The notes: generated by a model not told the origin, from the letters alone. Shown: positions 28,669-40,002, counted from the stretch's first letter. The stretch is 64,000 nt of DNA from an uncultured Planococcus sp. (GCA_947502505.1 CANNAE010000004.1:124001-188000); one strand, 5' to 3'. A program made the numbers and translations.

Positions 28669-28785
28669 GTTCGAGCATCGCGGCGGAGCGACATGACTCT
28701 GTGCCCTGGCAGCTGGCTAGACGAGAGCTTGCCGCACCAGCTGCATGACCCACATCCTGTGGACCCGAAAGCGTACGACTCGAAC
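28669..28785 (-). other. Structured intergenic element B
   Basis: A GC-rich 117-base block in the 332-base mltG-yrrM gap. On the minus strand it is closed by GTTCGAG (28779-28785) with CTCGAAC (28669-28675). Inside are a hairpin CCACA-GGA-TGTGG (28750-28762) and a stem GCAGCTGG / CCAGCTGC (28737-28744 with 28709-28716) whose 3' arm is preceded by TCTAG. No coding frame fits. The same order of hairpins, with the same flanking words TCGGG and GTYA, recurs in element A at 62709-62831, with one base pair switched from G-C to C-G. Its role is unknown; a dispersed repeat or a small structured RNA are the options. Confidence 0.6.
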
Positions 28786-28828
28786 GATTAAATCACACTC
28801 ACTCATTCTCTAGTTCAAATTATATTTT

Positions 28829-29953
28829 TCAATTTCCGATATATTCATCGCGGTTTTCAAGATGCTGTTCATAGCTGGTCGAGAAGTGGTTTGTGCCTTC
28901 TGAGTCAGCCAGGAAGTACAGATAATCCGTTTGGTTCGGGTCAAGTACCGCTTCGATGGATGATGCGCCGGCAGCGGCGATCGGCCCAGGCGGCAAGCCC
29001 TTATTCGTATAGGTGCTGTAAGGATCTTCAAACTCATAATCCGAGTTGAACAAGCGGTCCTTATGCTCGCCCATTGCATAAATGACTGTCGGGTCTGTCT
29101 GCAGCGGCATGTCTTGCTCCATCCGGTTGTAGAAAACGCTCGCGATGGTTTGGCGGTCTGATTTCGCCGTCGCTTCCTCTTCGAGCAATGAAGCAAAGGT
29201 CAATAGCCAATGCGGCGATTTGTCCTGCTCCTGCAAGACGCTTTGATACGGTTCGATACTCGCTTTCGTGGCATCGAGCATTTGCTCGATCAACACGGTC
29301 AGCGATGGATTTTCCTCGTAGATCGGATAAGTTGCAGGGAATAAATAGCCTTCTAGCGCGAACTTGACGTCTTCCCCCTTGATTTCATCTGTCAGCAAAT
29401 CAGGGTATTTGACCATCAATTCCTCGATATAGCTTTCATCCTGCACTTGTTCCATAAACTGCTCGGCCGTATGATCCGTTTTTTCGGCAATCACGCGTTC
29501 GGCAATTTCTTCCAAAGTCAGGCCTTCTGGAACATTGATGGTGTACAAAGGTTCGTGGTAGACCTTTCCGGTTTTCAAACTTTCCGTAATTTCTTCCAAA
29601 GTCATCGATTGGGTCAAGCCATAGCTGCCGGCCTGGAATTCCGATTCATTCTGGAACTTGACGTAATACTTATAGATGCGGGCATCTTTAATGACGCCGT
29701 TGTCTTCAAGCAATGCGGCAATGCTGTCCAGGTTGGAACCGATCGGCACTTCGACATCGATGACTTCCTCGGAATCCGGATCCATAGGCTCGAGTGCATC
29801 GGTGACATAGCTATACGCTTGCCAGCCGGCCACTGCGACGACTATAAGAAGGACGAGGGCGACGATCATCACGATGCGCCGGACCACTCTAACTTCTTTT
29901 TTCTTTTCCTTCATCCTATCGAACATGACATCCTTTTTTGACTGCTTTTCCAC
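28829..29953 (-). CDS. mltG: Endolytic transglycosylase MltG
   Basis: A 374-residue membrane-anchored lytic transglycosylase (YrrL/YceG) that cuts nascent peptidoglycan and sets glycan length. A basic cytoplasmic start, one membrane helix (IVMIVALVLLIVVAVAGW, about 27-47), a LysM-like domain, and the YceG catalytic domain with the essential Glu in TFASLLEEEATAKSDR. The C-terminal substrate part reads PYSTYTNKGLPPGPIAAAG. Start is GTG at 29953 behind GGGGGAA. Confidence 0.95.
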   Translation of the reverse strand: MEKQSKKDVMFDRMKEKKKEVRVVRRIVMIVALVLLIVVAVAGWQAYSYVTDALEPMDPDSEEVIDVEVPIGSNLDSIAALLEDNGVIKDARIYKYYVKFQNESEFQAGSYGLTQSMTLEEITESLKTGKVYHEPLYTINVPEGLTLEEIAERVIAEKTDHTAEQFMEQVQDESYIEELMVKYPDLLTDEIKGEDVKFALEGYLFPATYPIYEENPSLTVLIEQMLDATKASIEPYQSVLQEQDKSPHWLLTFASLLEEEATAKSDRQTIASVFYNRMEQDMPLQTDPTVIYAMGEHKDRLFNSDYEFEDPYSTYTNKGLPPGPIAAAGASSIEAVLDPNQTDYLYFLADSEGTNHFSTSYEQHLENRDEYIGN

Positions 29954-30005
29954 GGGTGTTCCCCCTCAGCGATTCATCTTTCCAATACAGAAGGCGATTC
30001 AAATG

Positions 30006-30041
30006 AAAGGGACGGAATCAAGGTTCAATTCCGTCCCCCTT
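30006..30041 (-). terminator. Terminator of the ireB-ruvX-yrzB unit
   Basis: GGGACGGAAT / ATTCCGTCCC, ten perfect pairs, nine-base loop, T-rich tail on the minus strand, directly after yrzB. Confidence 0.85.
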
Positions 30042-30045
30042 ATGG

Positions 30046-30354
30046 TTATTGCTCTTCGTTTTCTTCTTCTTCCTCGAGGAAAGTATTGAGCATTTCTTCG
30101 ATCATGTCCCATTCCTCTTCGGTTTCTACCGGGCGAAGTTCGCCGCCGGAAACTTTCTCGTCGGAATCCAGGTTTTCAGTGAAAGAAGATGCGTGAATTT
30201 CGATCTCGCCTTCTTCGTCTTCATCTGCCCCTACTGGGAAGTACAAGACGTATGACTTTCCGAAATCTTCCGATTCAAATGTGAACAACACTTCGAATAA
30301 TTGCTCGTTTCCGTGCTCGTCCACTACTGTAATATGCTCTTGACCATGTTCCAT
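30046..30354 (-). CDS. yrzB: DUF1292 family protein YrzB
   Basis: A 102-residue acidic protein of unknown function: [20 protein letters not shown], a DUF1292 core and a Glu-rich tail. The ATG at 30354 has GAGGTGAC at good spacing; the frame is open to 30384. It follows ruvX in the conserved ireB-ruvX-yrzB order. Confidence 0.9.
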   Translation of the reverse strand: MEHGQEHITVVDEHGNEQLFEVLFTFESEDFGKSYVLYFPVGADEDEEGEIEIHASSFTENLDSDEKVSGGELRPVETEEEWDMIEEMLNTFLEEEEENEEQ

Positions 30355-30367
30355 TTGTGTCACCTCA

Positions 30368-30784
30368 TCATTTTTTTGAATCAAGATAGCCTTGCAAAAT
30401 CATCACTGCAGCCATCTTGTCGATTACTTTTTTGCGATTTTTTCGGCTGACATCGGCAGAAATCAGCATTTTCTCTGCTGCCATTGTTGTCAGTCTTTCA
30501 TCCCAAAGCACTACCGGTATATCATATCCTTCTTTTAGCAATGCTGCAAACTTTTCGGAAGCTTCCGCCCGTGGCCCGATTGAGTTATTCATGTTCTTCG
30601 GGTAGCCCACGACCGCTTCCGTAACTTTGTATTCCTTGATCAATTCGCCAAGGCGCTCAAGGCCGAACTCACCGTTCGCCTCGTCGATTTTGACCGTTTC
30701 GATGCCTTGGGCTGTCCAGCCAAGTGCATCGCTGATCGCCACTCCGATCGTTTTGGAGCCGACATCCAATCCCATTGTTCGCAT
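30368..30784 (-). CDS. ruvX: Putative pre-16S rRNA nuclease RuvX (YqgF)
   Basis: A 138-residue RNase H-fold nuclease. Acidic residues are visible in [27 protein letters not shown] and [11 protein letters not shown]. YqgF-family proteins process the 5' end of 16S rRNA and have been called Holliday-junction resolvase-like. It starts two bases after ireB. Confidence 0.94.
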   Translation of the reverse strand: MRTMGLDVGSKTIGVAISDALGWTAQGIETVKIDEANGEFGLERLGELIKEYKVTEAVVGYPKNMNNSIGPRAEASEKFAALLKEGYDIPVVLWDERLTTMAAEKMLISADVSRKNRKKVIDKMAAVMILQGYLDSKK

Positions 30785-30786
30785 AA

Positions 30787-31053
30787 TTATTCCTCGTTAT
30801 TCTTTTTGATATAGAACTTCACCAGTTCTTCCAAAATTTCATCCCGCTCCAGTTTCCGGATCATGTTCCGGGCATCCTGATGGCGAGGGATATAAGCCGG
30901 ATCACCTGAAAGTAGATACCCGACGATCTGATTGATCGGGTTGTAGCCTTTTTCCTCTAGAGCAGCATGGACCTGCAGCATCACTTGCTTTACGTCCTGC
31001 TCCATCGACTCATCGGATGAATCGAATTTCATCGTGCGATCAAATGAGCTCAC
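30787..31053 (-). CDS. ireB: IreB family regulatory phosphoprotein (YrzL)
   Basis: An 88-residue protein, [16 protein letters not shown] followed by [19 protein letters not shown], nearly identical in length to B. subtilis YrzL. In Enterococcus IreB is phosphorylated by the PASTA kinase IreK and affects cephalosporin resistance. GTG at 31053 lies six bases after GAGGTG; the frame opens at 31062 but upstream of that site. Confidence 0.92.
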   Translation of the reverse strand: MSSFDRTMKFDSSDESMEQDVKQVMLQVHAALEEKGYNPINQIVGYLLSGDPAYIPRHQDARNMIRKLERDEILEELVKFYIKKNNEE

Positions 31054-31140
31054 GACAAGCACCTCACTTTCGGAATGTGTATTGGCAATTCGTTCCTCTT
31101 GCTGAATCCCATTATAACTGAAAGCGCGGATTTGTTAAAC

Positions 31141-33765
31141 CTATTTGACCAAAGTGTAGACCGATTCGAGAGCGGCCTCTAGTTGCTCCGGATTTTTCGC
31201 ACCGGCCATCGCCATGTCCGGCCGTCCGCCGCCTTTGCCGCCGCATTGTTCAGCGACTGCTTTGACGATATTGCCGGCATGGTATTCCTTGCCGGCAATG
31301 TTCTTCGAAACACCCGCAGCGAGCATGACTTTGTCGCCGTCGCTCGCTCCGAGAACGATAACCGCTTGGTCGAATTTCGCTTTCAGGTCATCGACCATCT
31401 GGCGCAGCTGGTTGTTGTCTTTCGCTTGCACTTTAGCGGACAATACCGTCACATCCCCGATAGTTCTCGCCGACTCCAGCAATTCGCCGGATTGGGCATT
31501 GGAGATTTTTTGCAGCAGCGATTCGTTTTCACGCTGCAATGATTTGACTTCGGCTTGCGTCGCTTCGATTTTTTGAACGACATCACGCGGATTGGCTTTC
31601 AATAATGAAGCCGCCTGGTCCAGCACTTGTTCGCCTTGCTTGATGCTTGCGTATGCGCCCTTGCCAGTCAATGCTTCGATGCGGCGAACGCCAGCACCAA
31701 TGCCGCCTTCTGAAACGATTTTAAAGACGCCGATCTCGGATGTGTTGGCTACATGAATCCCGCCGCATAATTCAAGCGAGTAATCGCTGATTGCGACAAC
31801 ACGGACGACATCGCCGTATTTTTCGCCGAATAGAGCCATCGCGCCCATGTCTTTTGCTTCCTGCAGATTATGGTAGCCGGATTCGACTTCGATGCCTTCC
31901 CAGATTTTTTCATTGACTGCCTGCTCGATCGTCGCCAACTCTTCTTTCGTCACTTGCCCGAAATGGGAGAAGTCAAAACGCAAACGGTCGGGGCCAACAT
32001 AAGATCCTGCCTGGTTGACATGCGTGCCGAGTACGTCTTTCAGAGCCTGGTGCAAGAGATGGGTCGCCGTATGGTTTTTCACCGTATGACGGCGCTCAGA
32101 TGCATCGACTTTCGCTTTAACGGCAGCTTTTGTCAATTCGCCGGATTCGACTTTAACGTTGTGCAGGTTCTGGCCATTCGGCGCTTTTTTCACATCGAGT
32201 ACAGAAGCCAAGACCAGATCATTGCTCAATGTCCCTTTGTCGGCAATTTGCCCGCCGCTCTCTGCATAGAATGGCGTACGGTCCAGTACGAGCTGCACTT
32301 CTTCGCCTTCTTGGACGCTATCGACCAATTCACCGTCTTTCACAATAGCGACGATCTCAGCGTCTGCAACGGTATGGGTATAGCCGATAAATTCGCTTTC
32401 CGCTTTAATATTGCCGAGCACTTCGGATTGCGTTTGCATGGAGTTTACGTTCTGGCGTGCGTTTCTCGCGCGTTCACGCTGCTCATTCATCGCCAGTTCG
32501 AATCCTGCATGGTCAACAGCCATTCCTTCGTCTTCTGCGTATTCTTCCGTCAACTCTACCGGGAAGCCGTAAGTATCATACAGACGGAACACATCTTCAC
32601 CTGGAATTTCGCTATGGCCTGCTTGTTTTTGCTTTTTAACGACGGTATACAAAATTTCCAAGCCGTCATGCAAAGTTTCGAGGAATCGTTCTTCTTCGAG
32701 TTTCATGACACGGACAATGAAATCTTCCTTGTCTTTGACTTCAGGATAGAAGCTCTGCATGATTTCGCCCACGACCGGCACCAATTGGTACATGAACGGT
32801 TTTTCGATGCCCAATTTCTTCGAATAGCGGACAGCTCGGCGCAACAGGCGGCGCAGCACATAACCGCGGCCTTCATTTGACGGCAGCGCGCCGTCACCGA
32901 TCGCAAATGCGACTGTGCGCACATGGTCAGCGATCACTTTGAATGCCATATCCTGTTCCTGGCTGTCGCCGTAGGATTTCCCGGAAATTTCTGCAGTCTT
33001 TTCGATGATCGGAGTGAATAGATCCGTATCGTAGTTGGTCGGCACGTCCTGGACGACTGAAGCCATTCGTTCCAAGCCCATTCCTGTGTCGATATTCTGC
33101 TTTGGAAGCGGCGTATAGGTGTGGTCGGCGTTATGGTTGAACTGGGAGAACACTAGGTTCCAGATTTCCAGATACCGGTCGTTTTCCCCGCCTGGGTACA
33201 ATTCCGGGTCTTTGGGGTCATTGCCGTAGCTCTCGCCGCGGTCATAAAAGATTTCGGAGTTCGGTCCGCTCGGGCCTTCGCCGATATCCCAGAAATTCCC
33301 TTCAAGACGGATGATGCGTTCAGCCGGCACACCGACTTCGTTGAGCCAGATCGCATAGGCTTCTTCATCTTCCGGGTGGATGGTCACCGATAGTTTATCG
33401 GCATCGAATCCGATCCATTTCTCGTCTGTCAAAAATTCCCAAGCCCAATGAATTGCTTCTTTCTTGAAATATTCACCGATCGAGAAGTTGCCAAGCATTT
33501 CGAAAAATGTATGGTGGCGCGCCGTTTTGCCGACGTTTTCGATATCATTCGTGCGGATCGATTTTTGCGCGTTGACGATGCGCGGATTTTCCGGAATGAC
33601 GCGGCCATCGAAATATTTCTTCAAAGTCGCGACACCGCTGTTGATCCACAATAAAGACGGGTCTTCAAACGGCACAAGCGGCGCGCTTGGTTCTACGTCA
33701 TGTCCTTTTTCTTTAAAAAAATCGAGATAGAGCTTTCGGATTTCTTCAGCTTTCAAATTCTTCAT
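31141..33765 (-). CDS. alaS: Alanine-tRNA ligase
   Basis: An 874-residue class II synthetase. The catalytic domain begins [18 protein letters not shown]; the editing domain shows the zinc ligands [11 protein letters not shown] and [14 protein letters not shown]; the C-Ala domain ends in [15 protein letters not shown] at 33765 follows AAAGGAGG; the frame continues upstream to 33801 in the leader. Expression is set by the alanine T-box ahead of it. Confidence 0.98.
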   Translation of the reverse strand: MKNLKAEEIRKLYLDFFKEKGHDVEPSAPLVPFEDPSLLWINSGVATLKKYFDGRVIPENPRIVNAQKSIRTNDIENVGKTARHHTFFEMLGNFSIGEYFKKEAIHWAWEFLTDEKWIGFDADKLSVTIHPEDEEAYAIWLNEVGVPAERIIRLEGNFWDIGEGPSGPNSEIFYDRGESYGNDPKDPELYPGGENDRYLEIWNLVFSQFNHNADHTYTPLPKQNIDTGMGLERMASVVQDVPTNYDTDLFTPIIEKTAEISGKSYGDSQEQDMAFKVIADHVRTVAFAIGDGALPSNEGRGYVLRRLLRRAVRYSKKLGIEKPFMYQLVPVVGEIMQSFYPEVKDKEDFIVRVMKLEEERFLETLHDGLEILYTVVKKQKQAGHSEIPGEDVFRLYDTYGFPVELTEEYAEDEGMAVDHAGFELAMNEQRERARNARQNVNSMQTQSEVLGNIKAESEFIGYTHTVADAEIVAIVKDGELVDSVQEGEEVQLVLDRTPFYAESGGQIADKGTLSNDLVLASVLDVKKAPNGQNLHNVKVESGELTKAAVKAKVDASERRHTVKNHTATHLLHQALKDVLGTHVNQAGSYVGPDRLRFDFSHFGQVTKEELATIEQAVNEKIWEGIEVESGYHNLQEAKDMGAMALFGEKYGDVVRVVAISDYSLELCGGIHVANTSEIGVFKIVSEGGIGAGVRRIEALTGKGAYASIKQGEQVLDQAASLLKANPRDVVQKIEATQAEVKSLQRENESLLQKISNAQSGELLESARTIGDVTVLSAKVQAKDNNQLRQMVDDLKAKFDQAVIVLGASDGDKVMLAAGVSKNIAGKEYHAGNIVKAVAEQCGGKGGGRPDMAMAGAKNPEQLEAALESVYTLVK

Positions 33766-33785
33766 CAAAATTCCTCCTTTTGCAT

Positions 33786-34029
33786 AATAAAAAGCCTTCA
33801 TCCCTTAATAAAAAGGGACGAAGGCTTGATTCGCGGTACCACCCTGGTTACACAGGCAAAAAGCCCTGTGTCTCTCAAGCGCCTTAACGCGGCGGGACGG
33901 CAGTGATTAGCTGCACTCGGGAGTAGCGTTCGACAGATGCGGCAGAAGGCCCTTTCAGCCAAGGGAGCCTTTTTCTAAGCAGCCGGATTCTATCTACTGT
34001 CTCCGTCTAGGTGTTGTCTATCTGTTATA
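33786..34029 (-). promoter_or_regulatory. T-box riboswitch of alaS
   Basis: The 305-base gap between recD2 and alaS is a T-box leader. The T-box word TGGTACCGCG lies at 33832-33841 on the minus strand. Stem I carries an AGTAGA bulge facing GCC (33941-33943) followed by G, an Ala specifier. The terminator (33786-33826) is AAGCCTTC..CCCTT / AAGGG..GAAGGCTT with a T run. Uncharged tRNA-Ala should stabilise the antiterminator and switch alaS on. Confidence 0.93.
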
Positions 34030-34035
34030 GATTGA

Positions 34036-34064
34036 ATTATAGAAAACCCAGCTGGCCTTGTCAA
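34036..34064 (-). promoter_or_regulatory. SigA promoter of the alaS leader
   Basis: Perfect consensus: TTGACA (34059-34064), 17 bases, TATAAT (34036-34041), immediately after the recD2 stop codon. Confidence 0.93.
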
Positions 34065-34070
34065 GCACGC

Positions 34071-36527
34071 TTATGCTTCTTGGAAGTCGCGCGGCGTGAT
34101 GCCTTCCATGCCGATCATCGGATGGATGCGGTGGGCGTTTTGCTGTGTCAGGCTTTTTGGCCCTGCCGCTTCTGTTTCGGAAGCGGTTTGTTCTACGCTT
34201 GTTTGAGAGGAACTGTTTTCCTTCTTTGCTCCTGAAGCTTCTGGAGCTTCTGGAGTCTGTGCAATGCCCAGCCGCGCGGAAAGCGTCGTCAGCCGGTTCG
34301 AATCGTCGGTGCGTTCGACGCCATAGCGGAATACGCCCGGATCGCCGCATAAAATCAAAAAGTCCCGGCTTCTCGTGATGCCTGTGTAGAGCAGGTTGCG
34401 CCGCAGCATTTTCATATAGCCGCGGACGACCGGCATGATGACCGTCGGGAATTCCGAGCCTTGCGCTTTATGAATCGAACAGCAATAGGCGAGCGTCAGC
34501 TGGTTCAAATCGCTGCGCTGGTAAGTCACTTCGATGCCATCAAACGACACGACGAGCAGATCCTGCTTTTCCACCGTCTCTTTCGCTTTCATGATGGCGA
34601 CCACTTCGCCCATATCCCCGTTAAAGACATTGCTTTCGGGCTGGTTGACCAGCTGCAGCACTTTATCGTTGATGCGGTAGGTGATGTCGCCAAACGCCAG
34701 CTCTTTGCGGGAGCCATCGTCGTTCGGGTTGACCATCTGCTGGATCATCTGGTTGAGTGCATCGATTCCAGCCGGCCCTTTATACATCGGCGCGAGCACT
34801 TGGATGTCCTTAATCGTATGGCCTTTCGACAAAGCGCTCTTGACGACTTTTTCGACGACTAAAGGAATCTGGTCTGCGCCGGCACGGATAAATGAACGGT
34901 CGGAGGTCTTCGCTTCGATATTGTCCGGCAGTTTCCCGGCTTTCATCTGGTGGGCAAGTTCAATGATCGACGACCCCGAGCTTTGGCGATAGATTTCCGT
35001 CAGCTCGACTTTCGGGATGCGTCCGGAAGCAAGCATATCGCGCAGCACTTGGCCCGGTCCGACCGGCGGCAATTGATCCTGGTCGCCGACAAAGATCAGC
35101 TGTGCGTCGACAGGCACCGCTTTTAATAATTGATGGGCAAGCCATGTGTCGACCATCGACATTTCATCGATGATGATCAACTTGCCTTCGATTTCTTTTT
35201 CGGTCTCTTCATCTTTTTCCTGGCCGTTAAAGCCAAGCAAGCGGTGAATCGTCATTGCCGGCAGATCGGTCGATTCGCTCAGCCGTTTCGCAGCACGCCC
35301 TGTTGGAGCCGCCAGGATGATCGGGAACGGCTCTTTTTTCTTGCCGTACTCTTTCGGGTCGAGCGACAGGCCGTGCAGTTCTGCATAGACTTCCACCAGG
35401 CCGCGGACAACCGTCGTCTTGCCGGTCCCTGGCCCGCCGGTGAGGATCATGACGCTGGAATTCAAGCTTTTCTCGATGGCATCGATTTGTGTCTCTGCGT
35501 AATTGACGCCGAGCCGCTCTTCAGCCTCGCCAAGTGCCTTGCGGATTTCAGAAGATGGAAAGCCATCGCGCGTTTCCTGTTCGGCAATCAAGGTCTCGAG
35601 CTTTGTCGCGATGCCGACTTCAGAATAGTACAAGGACGGCAAATAAAGGCGGGTTTCTTCCCCCGCCACTTTGCCTTCTTCGTTCAATTCAATTGCGGCC
35701 TGCGTGATCGATTCGACCGTGATGTCCGCTGATTGGCTCGCTTCGAGCAATTGCTTGACGAGCGGGATCAAATTCTTCGCGTCGACAAACACATGGCCTT
35801 CTGACAAGGATGCCTGGTTCAAGACGTGGAGGATGGCCGCTTTGATGCGGTCGGGATGGCTTCCGGTGATGCCCAGTTTCGAGCCGAGTTCGTCTGCCCG
35901 GTGAAAGCCGATGCCTTCGATTTCCTCGATCAGCTGAAACGGGTTTTTGGAGAGGATCTCGATCGTCTCTTCCCGGTAAGCCTGGTAAATCCTCATGCCG
36001 ATTTGCGGGCCGAATCCCCAGTCGTTCAATTGGATCATGACGCGTTCAAGCCCTAAGTTCATTTGCAAAGTCGAGCGGATTGTGTCTTTTTTTTCATCCG
36101 ATAGGCGCGGTACGCCATCTAGCGCATCCGGGTCTTCCAGGATTTTCTTGATGGCATCGCTCCCGAGCTTTTTGACGATGGTCTCGGCGGTTTTGCGCCC
36201 GATGCCGTTGAACAAATCGCTCGATAGATAATGAACGACGCCTTGTTCGGTTTCGGGCACTTCTTTCTTGAATGTTTCCGCCTGGAACTGCACGCCGTAT
36301 TTCGGGTGGTTCTTGACGCTGCCGGTGAACTTGTATTGTTCTTCTAGCGATAGCTTCGGGAAATAACCGGAGACGATGATTTCCTTTTCGGTATACGGGG
36401 TGTTGGTTTGCTGGATTTTCACTTTGATGATGGAGAAGAGGTTTTGGGGATTGTGAAAAATCGAGACGACCGGACGCCCCAGCACAAATTCACTTTCTTT
36501 TTGGAATAAATCAATCTGTCCGGACAT
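34071..36527 (-). CDS. recD2: ATP-dependent DNA helicase RecD2 (YrrC)
   Basis: An 818-residue SF1B 5'-3' helicase. The N-terminal OB-like and helix-hairpin-helix region (about 1-330; LFNGIGRKTAETIVKKLG) is typical of RecD2 not attached to RecBC. Motor motifs: Walker A ILTGGPGTGKTTVVRG, motif II LIIIDEMSMVD, motif III FVGDQDQLPPVGPG and motif VI LYTGITRSRDFLILCG. A low-complexity Ser/Glu/Thr-rich linker (about 760-795) leads to a short terminal peptide. It supports repair and replication fork maintenance. Confidence 0.96.
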   Translation of the reverse strand: MSGQIDLFQKESEFVLGRPVVSIFHNPQNLFSIIKVKIQQTNTPYTEKEIIVSGYFPKLSLEEQYKFTGSVKNHPKYGVQFQAETFKKEVPETEQGVVHYLSSDLFNGIGRKTAETIVKKLGSDAIKKILEDPDALDGVPRLSDEKKDTIRSTLQMNLGLERVMIQLNDWGFGPQIGMRIYQAYREETIEILSKNPFQLIEEIEGIGFHRADELGSKLGITGSHPDRIKAAILHVLNQASLSEGHVFVDAKNLIPLVKQLLEASQSADITVESITQAAIELNEEGKVAGEETRLYLPSLYYSEVGIATKLETLIAEQETRDGFPSSEIRKALGEAEERLGVNYAETQIDAIEKSLNSSVMILTGGPGTGKTTVVRGLVEVYAELHGLSLDPKEYGKKKEPFPIILAAPTGRAAKRLSESTDLPAMTIHRLLGFNGQEKDEETEKEIEGKLIIIDEMSMVDTWLAHQLLKAVPVDAQLIFVGDQDQLPPVGPGQVLRDMLASGRIPKVELTEIYRQSSGSSIIELAHQMKAGKLPDNIEAKTSDRSFIRAGADQIPLVVEKVVKSALSKGHTIKDIQVLAPMYKGPAGIDALNQMIQQMVNPNDDGSRKELAFGDITYRINDKVLQLVNQPESNVFNGDMGEVVAIMKAKETVEKQDLLVVSFDGIEVTYQRSDLNQLTLAYCCSIHKAQGSEFPTVIMPVVRGYMKMLRRNLLYTGITRSRDFLILCGDPGVFRYGVERTDDSNRLTTLSARLGIAQTPEAPEASGAKKENSSSQTSVEQTASETEAAGPKSLTQQNAHRIHPMIGMEGITPRDFQEA

Positions 36528-36553
36528 GCGGCCGTCTCCTCTCTTTCATTTCT

Positions 36554-37213
36554 TCAATTCAAACGTTCGTTGATCATATCGTAGGCGTAACGCGCCATTT
36601 CGTTCTTGTCGTCCAATGTGTACGCGCGCTGCAAATGATACATGGCGTCTTCAGTGCGGTCGCTTGAAACGGCATATAAAACACCAAGGTTGTAATGGAC
36701 GTCTGAGTTATCCACATCGATTTCCAGCGCTTGGACAAACTGTTCTTCCGCCATATCGAAAAATTCAAGCGAGGCCAATGCGATGCCGTAGCTAAGGCGC
36801 GCCTGTAAATCGGCCGGGTTCAGCTCGACGGCACGCTGCAGGTAAGGCAAAGCAAGCTTTGGCTGGTCGATGCGCTCAAAGCATTTGCCGACCATATAAT
36901 GGGCGTCCGAGCCTTCGATGCCCTGTTGGATCGCTTTTTCGTAAAGCTTCAACGCTTCTTCATAACGTTCCGCATTGTAATACAAATTCGCCAGGCCATA
37001 ATAAGCCGTCGCGGATGTTTCATCGAGCGTCAAGGCTTTTTGGAAAAACCGTTCTGCGCGTTCTGTCTCATTCATCGAAGCCAATACGTGGCCGAAATTG
37101 ATATAGCCGAGCGCATCTTCCGGCTGTTCTTCAATGGCATTGGTAAACGCCTGGATCGCGTCTTCCGCTCTGCCTTCTTGCAAGGCTTTGATGCCCATTT
37201 CGTTATAATTCAT
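36554..37213 (-). CDS. yrrB: TPR repeat protein YrrB
   Basis: A 219-residue protein made almost wholly of tetratricopeptide repeats (about six, such as AIQAFTNAIEEQPEDALGYI and ALKLYEKAIQQGIEGSDAHY), hence a protein-binding scaffold. YrrB lies beside mnmA and yrvO and has been proposed to bring MnmA and the sulfur donor together; that is inference. ATG at 37213 follows GGGGGAA, 14 bases after mnmA. Confidence 0.92.
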   Translation of the reverse strand: MNYNEMGIKALQEGRAEDAIQAFTNAIEEQPEDALGYINFGHVLASMNETERAERFFQKALTLDETSATAYYGLANLYYNAERYEEALKLYEKAIQQGIEGSDAHYMVGKCFERIDQPKLALPYLQRAVELNPADLQARLSYGIALASLEFFDMAEEQFVQALEIDVDNSDVHYNLGVLYAVSSDRTEDAMYHLQRAYTLDDKNEMARYAYDMINERLN

Positions 37214-37227
37214 CGCCGATTCCCCCA

Positions 37228-38352
<1,125 letters not shown>

Positions 38353-38361
38353 TCACCTTTT

Positions 38362-39495
38362 CTATTTTTGCGCCAGGCGCTTCGTGATTTGAGCCGTTTT
38401 TTCGGCTGCTTGTGTAATATCCTCTGCGGTCAGGCCGATGCCGAAACTAAAACGGATCGAATTGCGCAGTTCTGCTGCTTCGTGGCCGTACATCGCCACC
38501 AGTACATGCGAAGGGTCAATCGAACCAGCCGTGCATGCCGACCCGCTCGATGCGGAAATGCCGGATAGGTCCAAATTGACCAAGAACGATTCGATATCGA
38601 TGCCCTTCAAGGAGACATTGAAGATATGCGGCAATTGATCGGTGCCGTTCTCTTTAAAGTCAATGCCATTGCCCTTAAATTCGGAACGGAAAATATCCTT
38701 GAATCCGGTAAAGGCTTGCCGTTTTTCTTCCATCGTTTCCTGTGCGATTTTCACTGCGCTTGCGAACGCTTGAATAGCCGGGACGTTTTCCGTGCCGGCG
38801 CGGCGTTTGCGTTCCTGTTCGCCGCCATGCATCAAGGGCTTGAGGGGCGTGTTTTTGCGTTGGTATAAAAAACCGGTGCCTTTCGGGCCGTTCACTTTAT
38901 GCGCAGAAACCGACAGCAAGTCGACATTCAGTGCATCCACATCAATCGGCAATAAGCCGTAAGCCTGGACCGCGTCGGTGTGGAACGTGACATTCGTCCC
39001 TTTTAATAGCTCGCCGATTTCTGCGATCGGCTGGATTGTGCCGATTTCATTATTGGCAAGCATGACGGTCACCAGAATCGTATCATCCCGGAGCGCTTGT
39101 TTCACGTCATCTGTCTTGATGAGGCCCGTTTCATCCACCGGCAAATACGTTAGTTCATAGCCTTGTCTCTCCAATTCCTCACAAGCGTGAAGAACCGCGT
39201 GGTGTTCGGCTTGCGTCGTGATGATATGGCGGCCTTCTTTGGCGGCGGCTGTTCCGAAAATCGCCAAATTATCCGCCTCTGTGCCGCCGGATGTAAAGAT
39301 GATCTCGGTATCGTCTGCTTGTATGCTTGTGGCGAGCGTGCGCCGTGCTTCGTCCAATATGCGTCGAGCATCGCGCCCTGCCTGGTGGATGCTCGACGGG
39401 TTGCCGTAATGCTCACTCAAGGCTTCGGCGAATACTTTCGCCGCTTCGGGATGCATCGGCGAAGTTGCCGCATGGTCCAAGTAAATTTGTTTCAT
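38362..39495 (-). CDS. yrvO: Cysteine desulfurase (YrvO type)
   Basis: A 377-residue pyridoxal-phosphate enzyme of the NifS/IscS family that passes cysteine sulfur to MnmA. The PLP lysine is in LLSVSAHKVNGPKGTGF; the persulfide cysteine is in SSGSACTAGSIDPSH. The cymR-yrvO-mnmA order matches B. subtilis and supports a dedicated tRNA-thiolation role instead of general cluster assembly. Confidence 0.95.
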   Translation of the reverse strand: MKQIYLDHAATSPMHPEAAKVFAEALSEHYGNPSSIHQAGRDARRILDEARRTLATSIQADDTEIIFTSGGTEADNLAIFGTAAAKEGRHIITTQAEHHAVLHACEELERQGYELTYLPVDETGLIKTDDVKQALRDDTILVTVMLANNEIGTIQPIAEIGELLKGTNVTFHTDAVQAYGLLPIDVDALNVDLLSVSAHKVNGPKGTGFLYQRKNTPLKPLMHGGEQERKRRAGTENVPAIQAFASAVKIAQETMEEKRQAFTGFKDIFRSEFKGNGIDFKENGTDQLPHIFNVSLKGIDIESFLVNLDLSGISASSGSACTAGSIDPSHVLVAMYGHEAAELRNSIRFSFGIGLTAEDITQAAEKTAQITKRLAQK

Positions 39496-39509
39496 GATTC
39501 ATTAACTCC

Positions 39510-39926
39510 TTATATATAGAACATATAATGTTCGGTGTCGCCTTCTTCTGTCTGTGCCAAGTCCTCGATCGTCGTCGTATCCAACACGTTTTTTACAGCG
39601 TCGCGTATGCGTCCCCATAGTTCACGCTGAGGCTGTTTTTCGTCCTCGATGCCTTCGACCGGCTGGATCGGCCCTTCTAGCACGCGGATCACGTCTCCTG
39701 CCGAAATTTCTTTCGGGTGGCGCGTCAGCATATAGCCGCCGTATGCGCCCCTTACGCTTTTTACAAGCCCCGAATTGCGCAGCGGTGCCACGAGCTGTTC
39801 GAGATATGCTTCTGATAATTCGTTGTCAGCGGCAATCTTGCGCAGTGGCACCGGGCCTGCCCCGTATTGTTTCCCTAAAGCGATCATAATCGTTAAGCCG
39901 TAACGGCCTTTTGTTGATATTTTCAT
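39510..39926 (-). CDS. cymR: Rrf2 family cysteine metabolism repressor CymR
   Basis: A 138-residue Rrf2 winged-helix regulator (MKISTKGRYGLTIMIALG, LRKIAADNELSEAYLEQLV). CymR with CysK represses cysteine and methionine uptake and synthesis genes in Bacillus. The three-cysteine cluster of iron-sulfur Rrf2 members (IscR) is absent, as expected for CymR. A minus-strand promoter TTGAAA-17-TATGCT is visible upstream. It probably co-transcribes with yrvO. Confidence 0.92.
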   Translation of the reverse strand: MKISTKGRYGLTIMIALGKQYGAGPVPLRKIAADNELSEAYLEQLVAPLRNSGLVKSVRGAYGGYMLTRHPKEISAGDVIRVLEGPIQPVEGIEDEKQPQRELWGRIRDAVKNVLDTTTIEDLAQTEEGDTEHYMFYI

Positions 39927-40002
39927 CTAAAACTACTCCTCTGGAACCTAATCGTCAATTCTTCAAATAAGTATAGCATATCTTACAGGACATAGGCTTT
40001 CA

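Noticed and set aside
31870-32880. 336-codon open frame opposite alaS
   Set aside because: Same reason: alaS is certain, and the antisense product has no recognisable motif and no ribosome site.
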